64,000 bases of DNA from Enoplolaimus lenunculus (GCA_030248215.1 JASANG010003674.1:25240-89239); one strand, 5' to 3'; positions 1 through 10,810 are shown, counted from the first letter of the stretch. Notes: generated by a model from the letters alone, not told the origin. Translations and numbers: made by a program.

Positions 1-480
1 CGGCTTCTAGATTAAATGTTTATACGCATCGTAAAGCAAAGATTAATGTTATATGCTCGTTTGTGTCATTGTTATGTCAGTTTCGTTTTAAATCTGACAT
101 ATTATAGTATTGCACAAAAACTGAAAAAGTGCATTTTAAACGTACCATCTTATATATCTAACAGTAGAATGTTATCTTATCGTTAATATCTGCATTTTCT
201 TATTGTAACTTTCAACTTTCGCGTTCAAAAATTTATTGATTGTGTAAAATTATCTACAACATGATTGTCATAGTTGAATGCAAAGGGTTCGAGAAAATAT
301 AGTAGTTTAAATCACAGTTTTACCGCGCTTTTTATTTTTAACTGTGACTGTTGTAGCAGGTGTCCTCAGCAGCTAGAAAAACGAATTTGATCAAAAAAAA
401 CCCGCTCAAACTTGCGCGCTGTATAATTTTTGAAAAACCATGAAACACATAAAAGTCTTCATTTATATATAATCGCAGTT
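1..480. other. No gene recognised; presumed intron of the GINS4 gene
   Basis: AT-rich sequence left of the last visible GINS4 exon. I looked for the expected next coding block of SLD5 on the minus strand and did not find it, so it probably lies beyond the window edge. Confidence 0.4.
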
Positions 481-510
481 ACTTGGATAAAAAGGCAATA
501 TTCTGCTTAC

Positions 511-2637
511 TCCTTGACAAATTTCATTTCGCCACACGTCAATTTGGTGTTTGGATATTGCGCTATGCATTCAGCATCTTTCTCTGATAAACGAAACTCG
601 TGATATAAATTAATGCAGAACGTTTCAATCTAAAAAGAAGTTTCTTGCAGTCATACGTAAACAGCCTTGTAATACACCACGCTGAGCGCATATTGTACCT
701 ATATATCATTTAGAGCATACCGTCTCCTAAACGCATATTTTGTCTTAGTTAACAACAACTGATCCATTCCAAATGCAAAATATTTGTTTAAGTAATCTTG
801 TTTACAATAATTCAGATCCCGGAGAACTGTGATCGGAATGCATTAAGAATAAACAAATAGATTGCCCCCTGAAACGTTTCACGTACTTTTTTTAATCGAC
901 AGCGCATGTAGTCGGCCAGAACATATCTTAATCGATCAAGCTAAATATAACGTGAAATATAATACACAGGCAGAGCAGAATGGCAACAAAGTTTCGGATT
1001 CGGATTCGCAAAACCATGTGGTTCGGATTCGAATGTGAAAAAGCAGAACAAAAAAGCCGGATCCAGCAGTGTTTGGAAATATATGTTTTTCAGTTTTGAA
1101 CAAAAATTTTAAATATCTTGTTATATTAATAAAAAAATTCTGTTTCATGTCACAAATCTCAAAAGTGAGGTCGGGCACGAAATATATTAACGTTTAAAAG
1201 TTATGCGGCTGGCATTGCGATGATATTCTGAAACAAATTAAAGATATAACTGAAATTTCCAACATACAAGATTCGGATTCGAATAATTACCAATGGATTC
1301 TGATTCAGTCAAATCGTAGATTCTGCGCCACCCTGCTATTAACGTACTATAAAATAGACTTAGAATTAAGGCTACATATTACTTTCGCTTTTAGGCTTAG
1401 GATTAACGCTATTACTTTCGCTTTTAGGCTTAGGATTAACGCTATTACTTTCGCTTTTAGGCTTAGGCTTAGTTTTTGTCTTGAAGCAAACATTTACAAC
1501 ACGTCATGTATAACAGAGAAAATGTATATAAAATAATTAAATCAGTTCCATGGCAGCTGCCAAAATACAAATGATGGTATTTTCAAAAAACATCCGGGAA
1601 GTTAAAATGCCGGATGTCGATTTTCGGCCGAAGCAAGATATCCGGTCGTAACAACCCTGATAAAATTCACACTTAATTTTGATGGATGTGGACATCCTCA
1701 ACATATCTACATTCTACACACTTCCATTTTATGAGCAATGGCACGGAAATCTCCCTTCGGAGTCTTTTTCACGCCATCTTCGATCGAAACGATCAAATCG
1801 AGAAGGGTTTCTACAAGATCTCCTTGTTGCGGCAACAATTCTGGAGCGTTCTGTTCGTTTATCCAATGCTGAAGAAAGAAGCTTTCCGAGTGTGTGACAC
1901 AATAATCAAACACAACCAGGATGCAAACGCAATTACAATTTACAGACCAGAATTTTAAAAAATAACGGAAACGAAACCGGAAAATGAAAAATATATGCCA
2001 CCAAAATAGTAATTTTAATTTCCTTTTCTTGCAATATTATTGGTGAAATTACCGTAGTTGGAGATAGGTATTCACTTTATCTGACGTATTTTACTTTATC
2101 TGACGTGTTTTAGATTTTTATAATCTATGGAAGCGAAATCTACCTTCGATGGTTTATTTTCTGGATTGGCAAGGTTACATGCGTACTATATTAATGAAAT
2201 CCATTGTATCGTCATTTTTAGTAAAATACATATCTCAATTTTTACCGACCAAAATTAAATACCGGAAATAATTGCGATTAAGACTTATCGGGACCGGAAG
2301 GTGAAAACAATGCCGGAACCGGAATTCCGGTTGCACCCTGAACAACAACCGCATTAGTCTGAATAATCAAGTTATGTATTTCAACTAGTTATACCAACAA
2401 GCTGACAGTTTCGGCAGTTTTACTTTTACCCACAATTAAAACATTTCCACGAACATAACAAGAAAAGAGGTTATTAAGTTTGTTGTTGTTTTGTGGTACG
2501 TATTTACAACAATTAATATTTTAATATTTAGCTCAGCACTTATTACGCTGGTACGTAAGTACCTCAAAAAGCTCGCTGACAACCACTGAAGGGTCGACTT
2601 CATAACCATCGTTATCTGGAGATACGTTACTTGCCAT
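511..2637 (-). CDS. GINS4: GINS complex subunit SLD5 (GINS4), 5' part of gene
   Basis: SLD5 is one of the four GINS subunits, which join MCM2-7 and CDC45 in the replicative helicase in the nucleus. Exon 1 is 2637-2563 (25 codons, starts MASNVSPDNDGYEVD, ends in GAG|gtactt). Exon 2 is 1868-1722 (49 codons, after ttctttcttcag) and reads HWINEQNAPELLPQQ..., then ...FRAIAHKME. This matches the human SLD5 helix AWMNEKFAPELL...HQME in order and spacing. A later exon, 629-511, reads IETFCINLYHEF then LSEKDAECIAQY, matching human KIEKFF...LSPEELAFAREF. All visible phases agree. A short exon at 698-657 (VQYALSVVYYKAVY) may bridge exons 2 and 4, but it gives about three residues fewer than expected, so this junction is uncertain. 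The C-terminal beta domain lies off-window. Confidence 0.85.
975..1335. repeat. Relic with CGGATT/GATTCG repeats
   Basis: Imperfect CGGATTCGGATTCG runs occur near both ends, with opposite halves loosely complementary, and a CACCCTG-like terminus at about 1330. It looks like an old inverted-repeat element inside the GINS4 intron. Family not assigned. Confidence 0.3.
1377..1473. repeat. Tandem repeat, 33-bp unit x ~3, containing TTAGGC
   Basis: Three head-to-tail copies of a 33-bp unit (key words ACTTTCGC, TTTTAGGCTTAGG, ATTAACG). Each unit holds one or two TTAGGC words, the same hexamer that forms the core of the C elements. There are no spacers between copies. Confidence 0.8.
1955..2342. mobile_element. 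F-like MITE relic
   Basis: The right end reads CCGGTTGCACCCTG, the family F terminus, preceded by CCGGAACCGGAATTCCGG. The left part carries ACGGAAACGAAACCGG. It lies within the first GINS4 intron. A smaller related piece is at 1594-1662. Confidence 0.5.
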
Positions 2638-2740
2638 GGCATTGAAACATTAACTTGTGACTTTGCGACATATATATAAAGTACAAAGCTATCTCGTCAT
2701 CCTACAAATGTTGAATAAAGCACTTCACACGCGCTAGTTT

Positions 2741-2890
2741 TTGATGACGTGCAACTGGTATCATTGTGGCAACAAAGTTCTACCTGATACGCAGAATGCC
2801 GCCAGTTCGAAACCACCCGTAACCCGCTTTTCCAGCTGCTTAATAGAAAGGTCTGAAATCCCGGTTTCTAACCGACATGGGGACCACGCC
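2741..2890 (+). repeat. tRNA-like repeat, partial copy
   Basis: It keeps the B-box-like CCAGTTCGAAAC and the conserved tail CCCGCTTTTCCAGCTGCTTA plus GAAAGGTCTGAA that follow the tRNA-like module in the other copies. The upstream part of the unit is missing. Confidence 0.6.
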
Positions 2891-2986
2891 GTCAGCGCAA
2901 TGGCAAATTACCGAGCTTTGAACACGGTGTATATATCCATTCGAAAATACGGTGGACGGTCAAGGGGCGATCTTGTTGAAAACTAG

Positions 2987-3250
2987 GGCATGTAAGCATG
3001 TGAGACATGCTTGTCTTGATGTGTTCTGTGTGTATATGCAAAATACATTGCAGTATTGTAGCATGCTTTCCCACAGCAAACCGTCGACATATAGTTGCCG
3101 GTAGGAGTTGGACAGGCGGGCTAGGTGGCGCAGTCGTAGCAGCGTCTGCCTGATACACAGAAGGTCGCCAGTTCGAACAAACGATAGCCCGTTTTCCCAG
3201 CTGCATAGTAGAAAGGTCTGAAGTCCCTGTTCCTACCTAGACTGACAACT
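2987..3250 (+). repeat. tRNA-like repeat (~260 bp)
   Basis: Order: a GTGAGACATGCTTGTC block, a spacer with GTCGACATATAG, a tRNA-like module with A-box TGGCGCAGT and B-box CCAGTTCGAAC, then the tail CCCGTTTTCCCAGCTGC...GTTCCTACCTAGACTGACAA. The same order recurs at 5019, 5303 and 56031. Confidence 0.7.
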
Positions 3251-3299
3251 TGCATGTGTAAGTTCGTTATAAAAACATCTTGCTTCGAAGTTCTGGAAT

Positions 3300-3760
3300 C
3301 TATTATAAATTCATTGGAATTCATGCCATTAAATTTTATTCGTACGTGCGCACGCAGTTGCAAGTCCATTGAATTAACAGCATCAGCATTGTCACCTGCA
3401 AATAGAAAACTTGTGATGAGTATATTTGTGTTGTTTAAAATATATTTCTTATAATGTTATTTGTTTCGGTTGTTTCAGATTGGGTTTTTTATAGTATATG
3501 GTTATTTTCGTTATCGTTGTGTTCCGTCCGTTAACTATGTTGTTACCAATGTTTGGTTCATGTTATTCGTCGTCATTAACTCGCTCGTTAACTGTTAGTA
3601 AATAATTGATTTGGTCTAGACCATTGACTTTTGTTTATGACTTTCGTTTATGCCTGTCATTCTGAGCAATAGCATCAATAACCATTACACCACATTACAA
3701 ACTGTATTGCTAAGCGTTTCTTGTATCAATACATTGAATTGCAACTCTTGATACAACTTA
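3300..3760. other. No feature recognised
   Basis: T-rich, low-information sequence. Only short unsupported reading frames are seen on either strand. Confidence 0.3.
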
Positions 3761-3763
3761 ACA

Positions 3764-3958
3764 TTTCGCGAAGAAGTTTGCAGGTTTTAAATGAATTTGC
3801 ATGGTAATTCACACATGTGAACTGAATTCCAAGCAGTTATTTTAATGAATTCTTTGCAGCTGCAGTTTTTCGAACAGGATCTTGGACAGAACTTGCAAAC
3901 GCAGTCTGCAGCTAAAACTTCCCGCAGCAAAAACATGCACGTGTTACTAGGGCTTTAC
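3764..3958. mobile_element. MITE-G, partial
   Basis: Internal words shared with the other G copies: TTCACACATGTGAACTGAATTCC, TTTGCAGCTGCAGTTTTTCG and the right end CATGCACGTGTTACTAGGGCTTTA. The left terminal inverted repeat is degraded. Confidence 0.65.
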
Positions 3959-3981
3959 CTAATCGTGATTCGTGGCTAAGC

Positions 3982-4212
3982 ATGTCTAGCTACGTTGAAA
4001 ACGCAGTAATGGCTTACACAAACGCCATATCCCTATGTAACCAGTCGACCAAACATAGTGCATATTTGTGGAAACCACAAGCAGAGTTTGTTAACAAGGT
4101 AATAATGATAATTTCTGCTTGCACCATTATATCTTGTGTTCACGACTAAACACAGAAATAAATAACAGAATAAAAAGCTGTGTGTTTTGTTATTTAAATT
4201 TAGGAGCCGTAG
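3982..4212 (+). CDS. Possible small spliced protein of 41 aa, unknown
   Basis: I do not recognise this. An ATG at 3982 opens 39 codons beginning MSSYVENAVMAYTNAISLC and ending WKPQAEFVNK at 4098, where AAG|gtaata is a fair donor. The next good acceptor (tatttaaatttag at 4203) is in phase and gives Glu-Pro-stop at 4212. Codon content looks protein-like and the splice signals are reasonable. The frame is also open upstream of the ATG into the MITE-G end, so the true 5' end could lie elsewhere. It might be a first exon joined to a different acceptor. Confidence 0.3.
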
Positions 4213-4696
4213 CACAAGAAGGAATTCTCTCTAATAAAATGCTATTACGTTTTTGATTGGGTTCTCCATAGCCGTAGAATACGTAAATTAAATTTTGGAC
4301 TAGACCAAACAGGTATTCTGGATTTTCTGTGATAAAGTACACAACATACACAACACTTACAACTGGAGCAAAGAAAATTTCTGCCCTGTGCTAGCTCAAG
4401 TCTTAATTCCGTATTAAAATCGCCCAATTAACGAGGAACAATTATAATCCTGGCTTGCTATGGTTTCTGACGCAATTTTTCCGCTTTTAACGTGAGAGAC
4501 ACTGTGTAACTTAAGCTATATCGTTAAGTCTTTCTCTGACGTATCATTTTATCAATTCAAATGTGATTTTTGTTCGTAGTAACAAGCATAACACCGTAGC
4601 TAGTGACGTAGAACGGTAAGTACATAAATAAAAAGGTGATATATGAAGATTCATTATTTTATCCACTTTTTGTACATATAGACTTGCATTGTCAAA

Positions 4697-4752
4697 TGTA
4701 TACAGCACCTATCACCAGTTGGCGAAAACTGTTGTAGCATTCGAACCAACGG
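4697..4752. mobile_element. MITE-J fragment
   Basis: Contains the J subterminal hairpin words AGCACCTATCACCAGTTGG, followed by TGTAGCATTCGAACCA. The ends are not preserved. Confidence 0.4.
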
Positions 4753-4775
4753 GAGGCGGGGTTAGAAATTTGTAC

Positions 4776-4949
4776 CTGCATTCCGCGCATTTGATTCTAC
4801 CGGCAGGTCCTTTTTCACCATTGCTCCCAGCTTCCAGCTGATCGCATTGAACAATTCAAATGCGACTCCCTCGCGACTACGATCAACAACGTTGTCCTGA
4901 TTCCTCTGCATTAACGCTACAGCTACATTAGCCAGCCTTAAGTCCATAC
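4776..4949 (-). CDS. Possible internal exon, unknown protein
   Basis: The minus strand is open for about 58 codons between an acceptor (gtgtgtag, exon start 4949) and a donor (AATGCAG|gtacaa, exon end 4776). It begins MDLRLANVAVALMQRNQDN, continues REGVAFELFNAISWKLGAM and ends near VKKDLPVESNARNAG. The composition is soluble and helix-prone. I cannot name a family and found no partner exon. It could be a first coding exon, because the first codon after the acceptor is ATG. Confidence 0.3.
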
Positions 4950-5018
4950 CTACACACGGATTGCACCATATTTGACACGTAAGCCCGTCCCATCATACAG
5001 CGAAAAGCACATAGGCAA

Positions 5019-5285
5019 ATGCGAACACGTGTTGCAAGCATGGGAGACATTTTTGTCTATTACGTGCACATGACATGTGCACATGCAATATTGTGTAATA
5101 CACTATGTATGCTAGCTGGCAGCATATGGTTGACATATATAGTCGACGGTAGAAGCAGTTGGAGAGACGGGTTGCGTGGCGCAGTGGTAGAGCGCTTGAT
5201 TCGAAATTCTAAATCCGCCAGTTCGAATCCACTTGTAACCCGCTTTTCTGTGACTGACTAAGTATTAAAGGGCGGAAGTCCCGGT
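5019..5285 (+). repeat. tRNA-like repeat, tandem copy 1
   Basis: The tRNA-like module is 5169-5241 (73 nt). Its 5' GGGTTGC can pair with 3' GTAACCC as an acceptor stem. A D-arm-like GCGCAGTGGTAGAGCGC and the B-box GTTCGAATCC follow. The anticodon and T stems do not fold well, so it is tRNA-derived rather than a tRNA gene. The module is internal to the unit, not at its 5' end. Confidence 0.75.
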
Positions 5286-5302
5286 TCCTACCGACTAACA
5301 TT

Positions 5303-5555
5303 AACAAGTATGTGAGACATGCTTGTCCTGGTGCATATGCAATATATGCAATGAACATAGTATAGTAGGCTTGCCTACAGCATACGGTCGACACGTAAAG
5401 TCCACGAAAGGGTACTTGGAGAAATGGGTTACGTGGTGCAGTAGTACAGCTCGAGTCGGAATTCGTAGCTCGGTTATTCGAAACAACCCGTGACCCGCTT
5501 GTCAGCTGCGTAATAAAGGTTAAAGTCCCGGTTCCTACCTTGACACTAGCAGTGT
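5303..5555 (+). repeat. tRNA-like repeat, tandem copy 2
   Basis: Second unit directly following the first at a spacing of about 270 bp. It is more diverged but has the same block order (GTGAGACATGCTTGTCC, ACGGTCGACAC, tRNA-like, CCGGTTCCTACC). It ends about 110 bp before the SIRT4 start codon. Confidence 0.75.
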
Positions 5556-5664
5556 TAGCCTGGAAAAGCTTCTTCATACAAAGTTATATATGGTTGTAGT
5601 TTTTAAGTAATACTACTAATATTGATATATTCAATCATCCTCGAACACAAGTATTTTACGGCTG

Positions 5665-8600
5665 ATGGTACTATTTTCAAAATTATTGCGAGTTGCTCAG
5701 CTTGGATCAGTGAATGTAGCGCCCGAATTTAAATTCGTTCCGGAACATAGTCCTCTACAGTGGGAATTATTACGTGGCGCGCAGTATTTTCTGGATGAAT
5801 ATGACAAACTGTTGGTGCTAACAGGTGAGTGTCAGAACTGCATGGTCGGTACGAACAGTTTCCTTGAAATACTGGGTATATATTTCGTTTTCGATATTAT
5901 CTTCTCTAGTGCTATATGTGCACGTGTACACATGTGTCTTAACATTAGACCGCTATGCACATATGTACACATCGGCACCAACACCAGGTATGCCAGCAGT
6001 TAATATATTTTGAAGAAAATTTTATATTGCCGATGTACATAATTTGGGTTTCCGTTTTTGTTTATGTATTTGTTTTGCAAGTTGGTTTTCCATCATGAAT
6101 ATATCTTGTCAAAATTTATGGTACGAAATGCGAAACGCTATTTTAAGTTGTTCAAAACAAAATGGAGTGCGGGTCAAACAAAACGGAGTGCAAGAATTTA
6201 GTCCCTATATTCATTTTAACCTAGGCGATGCATCTAGTTATCTAAATATGGAACCATGTGGCTGCATACTATTACAGGAGCTGGAATGTCAACTGAAAGC
6301 GGTATTCCTGACTATAGATCAAAGGATGTCGGATCGTTTCATCGTATTCCGTACAAAAAACCTATGACATATCAAACATTTATTGGATCCGAAGCTGCAC
6401 GAAAGCGGTGGGTAAAAATTTATTCAAATCTTTAATGAAATAAAACCGAAATAGTGTGCAAGCTATATTTTGAGGTAATTGAAGTACAGGTTAAACAAAA
6501 GAGTTCAATTAGGGCGGCGCTGTACTTTTCATGCATCCCGACATCGTACCGCAATGCAGGAATGTTGCCGCTTGGCGCACCGTGTAAATTTGTAAACAAA
6601 ATTTTTTGACTTATGGCGCCGCACGACACGCATAGCGCCAATCTTAGACGTACAGTTCAGCTGTGAAATTCAGTGCGGTTCAGTTTACAATAGTGTTTTC
6701 TTTTATATTACAAGTTGTTTGTAGTTACTGGGCTCGCAATTACGTTGCTTGGCCTGCATTCTCTGCGAAACTGCCAAATCGCGGTCATTTGATACTAGCA
6801 AATTGGGAACGCGGCAAGCGAGTTCATTGGCTTGTGACGCAGAACGTCGACGGGTTACATCAAAAAGCGGGATCGGAAAAACTTACGGAGTTACACGGTA
6901 CTTCATATCGGTGAGCTGAATAATTCGTTCAAACCAGGGTTGTTTTTCCGGATTAATGAAAATCATTCTTTGTCTAAGTGAATTTTTCGCGTTAGTATTC
7001 CATACGCTCAAAGGTAATAATGTAGCTTAATAGAAAATCAAATCAGGATTTATGCTAAGAAGTTCAATGTCATTAATAGCAAGAAATTAAAGATAGGCAG
7101 CACATTACCATTACAGACGTTTGCAGCAGAAATTCGGGTCTTTTTAGTTATTCCATCCCCAGCCTGCGTTTGCCCAAAAATGCTTGGATTTTGAAACTTG
7201 TTTGCATATTTGAGCTTCTGATGACCTCCCTGATCATTCCACGGTCAAATTTGAATTTTTGCCAAATTCGTTTTTAAGGCCACACGGTCAGCCGCTTGGG
7301 ACCCAAAAAATTTTTTTGTCGAGAAGTTAGACAAATTATGTATCATTCATTTGACGTAGTTTGCAGAGCTTAGTCGAGTGGTGTTAAGTATTCTGCAAGC
7401 AGAAGACGTGTTAACGAGTTGTGTCAAATAACTTATTTAGCCTGCTGCCAGCGATCATGTTTCAGTGCCAAATTTAGTTAATTGACAGTAATTCGTTAGC
7501 CAGTCGTTTGACTAGGGAACATTTAACACTACTCGTCTTAGTTTCGCAACCTGTGTCGAATGATATATAATTTGTCTAATTTTTGACAAATTAAGTCCAA
7601 AAGGGTTATTTCGGACTTTAAAAGATTGAATTTTCTAAAAATTAATGTTGGGCGTGGAATATGTAATCAGGAGAGGTCATCAAAACATCAGAAACTCATT
7701 AGTTGAGCGTTAAACTAGTCACACGTGTTTTTGTAAGTATATATTAAATCCAAAGACATTTTTAGTTTTCTCTCACATAATGCCTCTCAGTTGCTGAAAC
7801 CTCGCGAGCAAAGCGAGGTTTAATCTAGACGTATTCCTGCGTTAAATTATAAGGTAAAGGAAAAATGATATGTATCCTGGTGCACATAACGGTGAGTTAG
7901 ACACGGTCACTATTAATGTGTTGCATGTAAATTAGTTACTTGTCATCTATTCTATCACATTTAGTGGCAAGTTATATTTAGGAATCGTTTAATTTTTCTA
8001 TTTTTCCCACCCTCCCCCCTCAAAACAATTGAAAAAACATTTTTTCGGTAATTGTTTTCGGCCAACTACTGTGCTTCAAACATTGTTTATTTTAACATCG
8101 TGTTCGCTTGTCCAAGTGTTCATATGAAATTCAATAATTTAAAACCACCGGATTATTCCCATGTCTGCTAATGCTAACACATTTATTGGTTTTTCCAGAG
8201 TTATATGCCATTCTTGCCCACGAACACTTCACCGTCATGAACTGCAGTCAATTATGATTGACGACAATGAAGATTTCCATGCGACTGCAGAAGCAGTAAC
8301 ACCAGACGGTGATGTTTTGCTTAGAGATGAACAGATTGATAGGTTTAAAACTCCGAAGTGCGTCTGTGGAGGTAACTAGTTTAAGGGTTGTAATTTATTG
8401 GACTGATATTAACGGGTTCTGATATGTGTTTTTAATTTTTAAATATATTTTTCAGATAATAGTTTATTACACACAGTCTATAATATTACTAACTTAGTTT
8501 GTGGTTTGTTGAATTAGTTTTAAGCTCTATTCACACGTGCCAGTTTTTGCTGCGAGAACTTGCATCTGCAACTTGAACTTGCAAGTTGTGTCTAAAATCC

Positions 8601-9350
8601 CGTTCGAAAACCTGCAGCTGCAAAGAATTCATTTAAATAATAGGTAGGAATTTAGTTCACGTGTGTGAACAACCATGCAAGTTCGCTGAATTTATTGTAG
8701 CCGCTTTCTCTATGGCTGATGAAAAAACGAAAGTTCTGCGTGCAATTTCCAGCTACAAGTTCTTGCCGCAAAACTTGCACGTATAAATAGGGCTTTATAT
8801 ATAGGACTGAAATTGATGCGCTCTAGTCTGAATTTTATTCTTTTCGGGTTTTTGAGTTAAAATTTCTACTTCATTAGTTTACTGTATTTTGTTTTAAATG
8901 CTACTGCGTTTATTTTGCAGGAATTCTCAGGCCTGATGTTGTCTTTTTTGGTGGTAACGTTCCTATCGACAAAGTGCAATTTATAACTGATCGTATTAAA
9001 GAATGCGACGCACTTCTAGTACTTGGAAGTACTTTATCTGTAAGGATATAGCTTATTTAGATTGATAGATAGATATTCAGAAGGAAAAGGATAATAGATT
9101 ATGTAAAAAATTTCTGAGTGCGTTGCAGGCGCAATCGTTGTGTTATTGCTTGAATAGACACTGTATTAAAATTAAGTTGACTATTTTTGAGTTTTTTCAG
9201 ACCTATTCTTCATATCGTTATATTGAAACCGCGGTGACTCTTGGAAAGCCTATCGCCATTATATCAATTGGTCCGACCCGTGGTGATAGCTATGCTGATA
9301 TAAAGCTTGAAGCTCGTTGCAGCGAAGTTTTAGCCAGACTTGATGTTTGA
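5665..9350 (+). CDS. SIRT4: Sirtuin-4, mitochondrial NAD-dependent deacylase/lipoamidase
   Basis: Complete class II sirtuin of 305 aa in six exons: 5665-5824, 6278-6407, 6725-6910, 8199-8371, 8921-9039 and 9201-9350. All six have GT...AG borders and matching phases. Human SIRT4 has 314 aa. Signatures in order: [15 protein letters not shown] (NAD binding), [31 protein letters not shown] with the catalytic His, zinc ligand pairs CHSC and [26 protein letters not shown], and ISIGPTRGD near the end. SIRT4 acts in the mitochondrial matrix on glutamate dehydrogenase and on lipoyl or acyl-lysine substrates (family knowledge). The first 15 residues contain Lys and Arg and no acid, which fits a mitochondrial presequence. 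The second zinc pair is CxC instead of the usual CxxC. Exon 2 ends at the inner gtgggt donor, not the nearby gtaaaa, because only that restores KRYWARN. Confidence 0.96.
7210..7695. repeat. Foldback element in SIRT4 intron 3
   Basis: Long imperfect inverted repeat. CTGATGACCTCCCTGATCATTCC near 7220 is answered by GGAATATGTAATCAGGAGAGGTCATCA near 7655. Inner arms TTAGACAAATTATGTATCATTC (7327) and GAATGATATATAATTTGTCTAA (7558) continue the palindrome. A MITE or other foldback transposon, seen once here. Confidence 0.6.
8526..8796. mobile_element. MITE-G, near complete, in SIRT4 intron 4
   Basis: Left end TTAA-gctctattcacacgtgcc and right end cttgcacgtataaatagggct-TTAT are inverted repeats at a TTAA-type target. 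The inside repeats CTTGCAGCTGCAA-like words. The TTAA target suggests piggyBac-type mobilisation. Confidence 0.75.
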
Positions 9351-10130
9351 CGACAAACTTAGCTAGTCGTTTTTAGCTAAGATGAGATCTTGGATGAAAT
9401 CAGATGCAGTTTCACTTGAGTTGGGACCATAGCTATCTTTAGTATGGTGGTCGATGGAAGGTTAAACTGATTTGATCCATTTTGTTCCCTGGGAAGATTG
9501 TACGGTGGATGGAGTTTGTGAATGGTCCAGGTTGCTGAATGAGCGATTAGTGACTATTTTGTGATCAGATTTGTGGGTCGATTTTGACGGTTCTTCTTAT
9601 TTTTATTATAATGGAAAGGTATTCGACTTTTTATTAGACGGCATAAAAAATTGTTTTAATTGAAAATTGTGAGTTTGTGATTTGTAGAATAGCAGATCGT
9701 TCTAAGATTTTGATTCGAATTTGTATGCTTATTGCGGCCCCTTACTTTTAGAGCTGTAAATATGGATTAAGCATTTTCAATGCCTGATCTTTGGTGGAAG
9801 TGTATGCCGTAGCGAATACTCTCAAATATTTAAGTTGACTCATTTTTAGTCTCACCAGAAAACGGGAATGCTGCAAAAGTAACATGAATCCTTTTTATGT
9901 GGCACAAATAAGTATTCGATTCTATATTAGCATGTCATATGTATCAGTTGTTGATTATGGTGTTCTAGTCGCGTTGTTTAATAGTTATAGCGAAAAATCC
10001 AGCAAACGTATAGTATATTTACCTGAATGGATATGCTACTGCATTGGCTTTGAATTAATGCGTTCTACGCTGAGTAAATTGAACGTAGTATTGCTTCAGA
10101 AATGTGCGTGATATATTAAATTATTTAGTT
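9351..10130. other. SIRT4 downstream region, no gene recognised
   Basis: Likely holds the SIRT4 3' UTR. A 75-codon frame at 9884-10111 has no recognisable motif and no clear splice context. Confidence 0.35.
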
Positions 10131-10135
10131 TTTAA

Positions 10136-10198
10136 GGCCCATGTAAAGATCAGGGGCGGAACGTTCTTCTGTGGGACTGCAATAGAGTAAGCTTAAGA
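10136..10198. mobile_element. MITE-C terminal fragment
   Basis: GGCCCATGTAAAGATCAGGGG, then the C-typical CTGTGGGACTGCAATAGAGTAAGCTTAAG. The rest is missing and the LINE remnant follows at once. Confidence 0.7.
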
Positions 10199-10810
10199 GT
10201 GCGGGAGGATAATGTTCATGTGTTTATTTATTGTTTGCGGGCGCAAGAAATTAGTTTTTTCATTACTCCCGTTTTGCAACAGGTAGCTGGAGTAAATGAA
10301 ATAACGATTTCGGATTTAATTTTGGGACGAAATATTCACGACCCATTAAAGAGAATAGCTTTTAATTTCATCGTCCAACATGCACAATTGGCAATATGGA
10401 GGGCTCGATGTAAACTCGAGTTTAACAATGAAAATGTCTGTGTTGTTGATGTTTTTCAGGAAAATGTTTATAGAAATTTGTGCAAACTTAAGCTGTATCT
10501 AAAAGAAGAATGTTTTTTTAAGGTTTTTGGAACAATAACCCGACAGAATGATAGCATGCTGGGTTTTCGAATGTCTTTTTCTCAGCGTACCTGATTTGTA
10601 GTTTGTTCTGAAACTAGGTTTCTTGTGTGCTTTTTAACATATTTGCTCTGAATAATATCCTTGCAAGCAGAGTAGAATAATGGGTAATTTTCAAGGACCT
10701 TTGTTATGTTATGATAATATGTTGTTGCCTTCTTTGGTTTATATAATTGCTTTCGTTGATGTAAATGTGGTTTATCCTTTTAATAAAACCCGGGGTGTTC
10801 GGCAAACGAG
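10199..10810 (+). mobile_element. Non-LTR retrotransposon 3' remnant
   Basis: An open frame of about 131 codons (to 10594) reads HVFIYCLRAQEISFF, ...LQQVAGVNEITISDLILG..., then QLAIWRARCKLEF. This is the layout of the zinc-finger-like segment (H..F..C...) and the AIWxAR block that close the reverse-transcriptase ORF of many LINEs. Untranslated sequence follows, to AATAAAACCCGGGG at about 10782 and an A-rich end. No reverse-transcriptase core is present, so it is a 5'-truncated dead copy. Clade not determined. Confidence 0.5.

Noticed and set aside
1377-1473. CRISPR-like array
   Set aside because: The 33-bp units are directly adjacent with no unique spacers, in a eukaryotic intron. It is a minisatellite.
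1679-1958. Plus-strand frames over GINS4 exon 2
   Set aside because: They are shadows of the minus-strand SLD5 exon, which has homology and splice sites.
5169-5241. Functional tRNA gene
   Set aside because: The acceptor stem pairs, but the anticodon and T stems do not, and the module is embedded in a repeat unit found at several loci.
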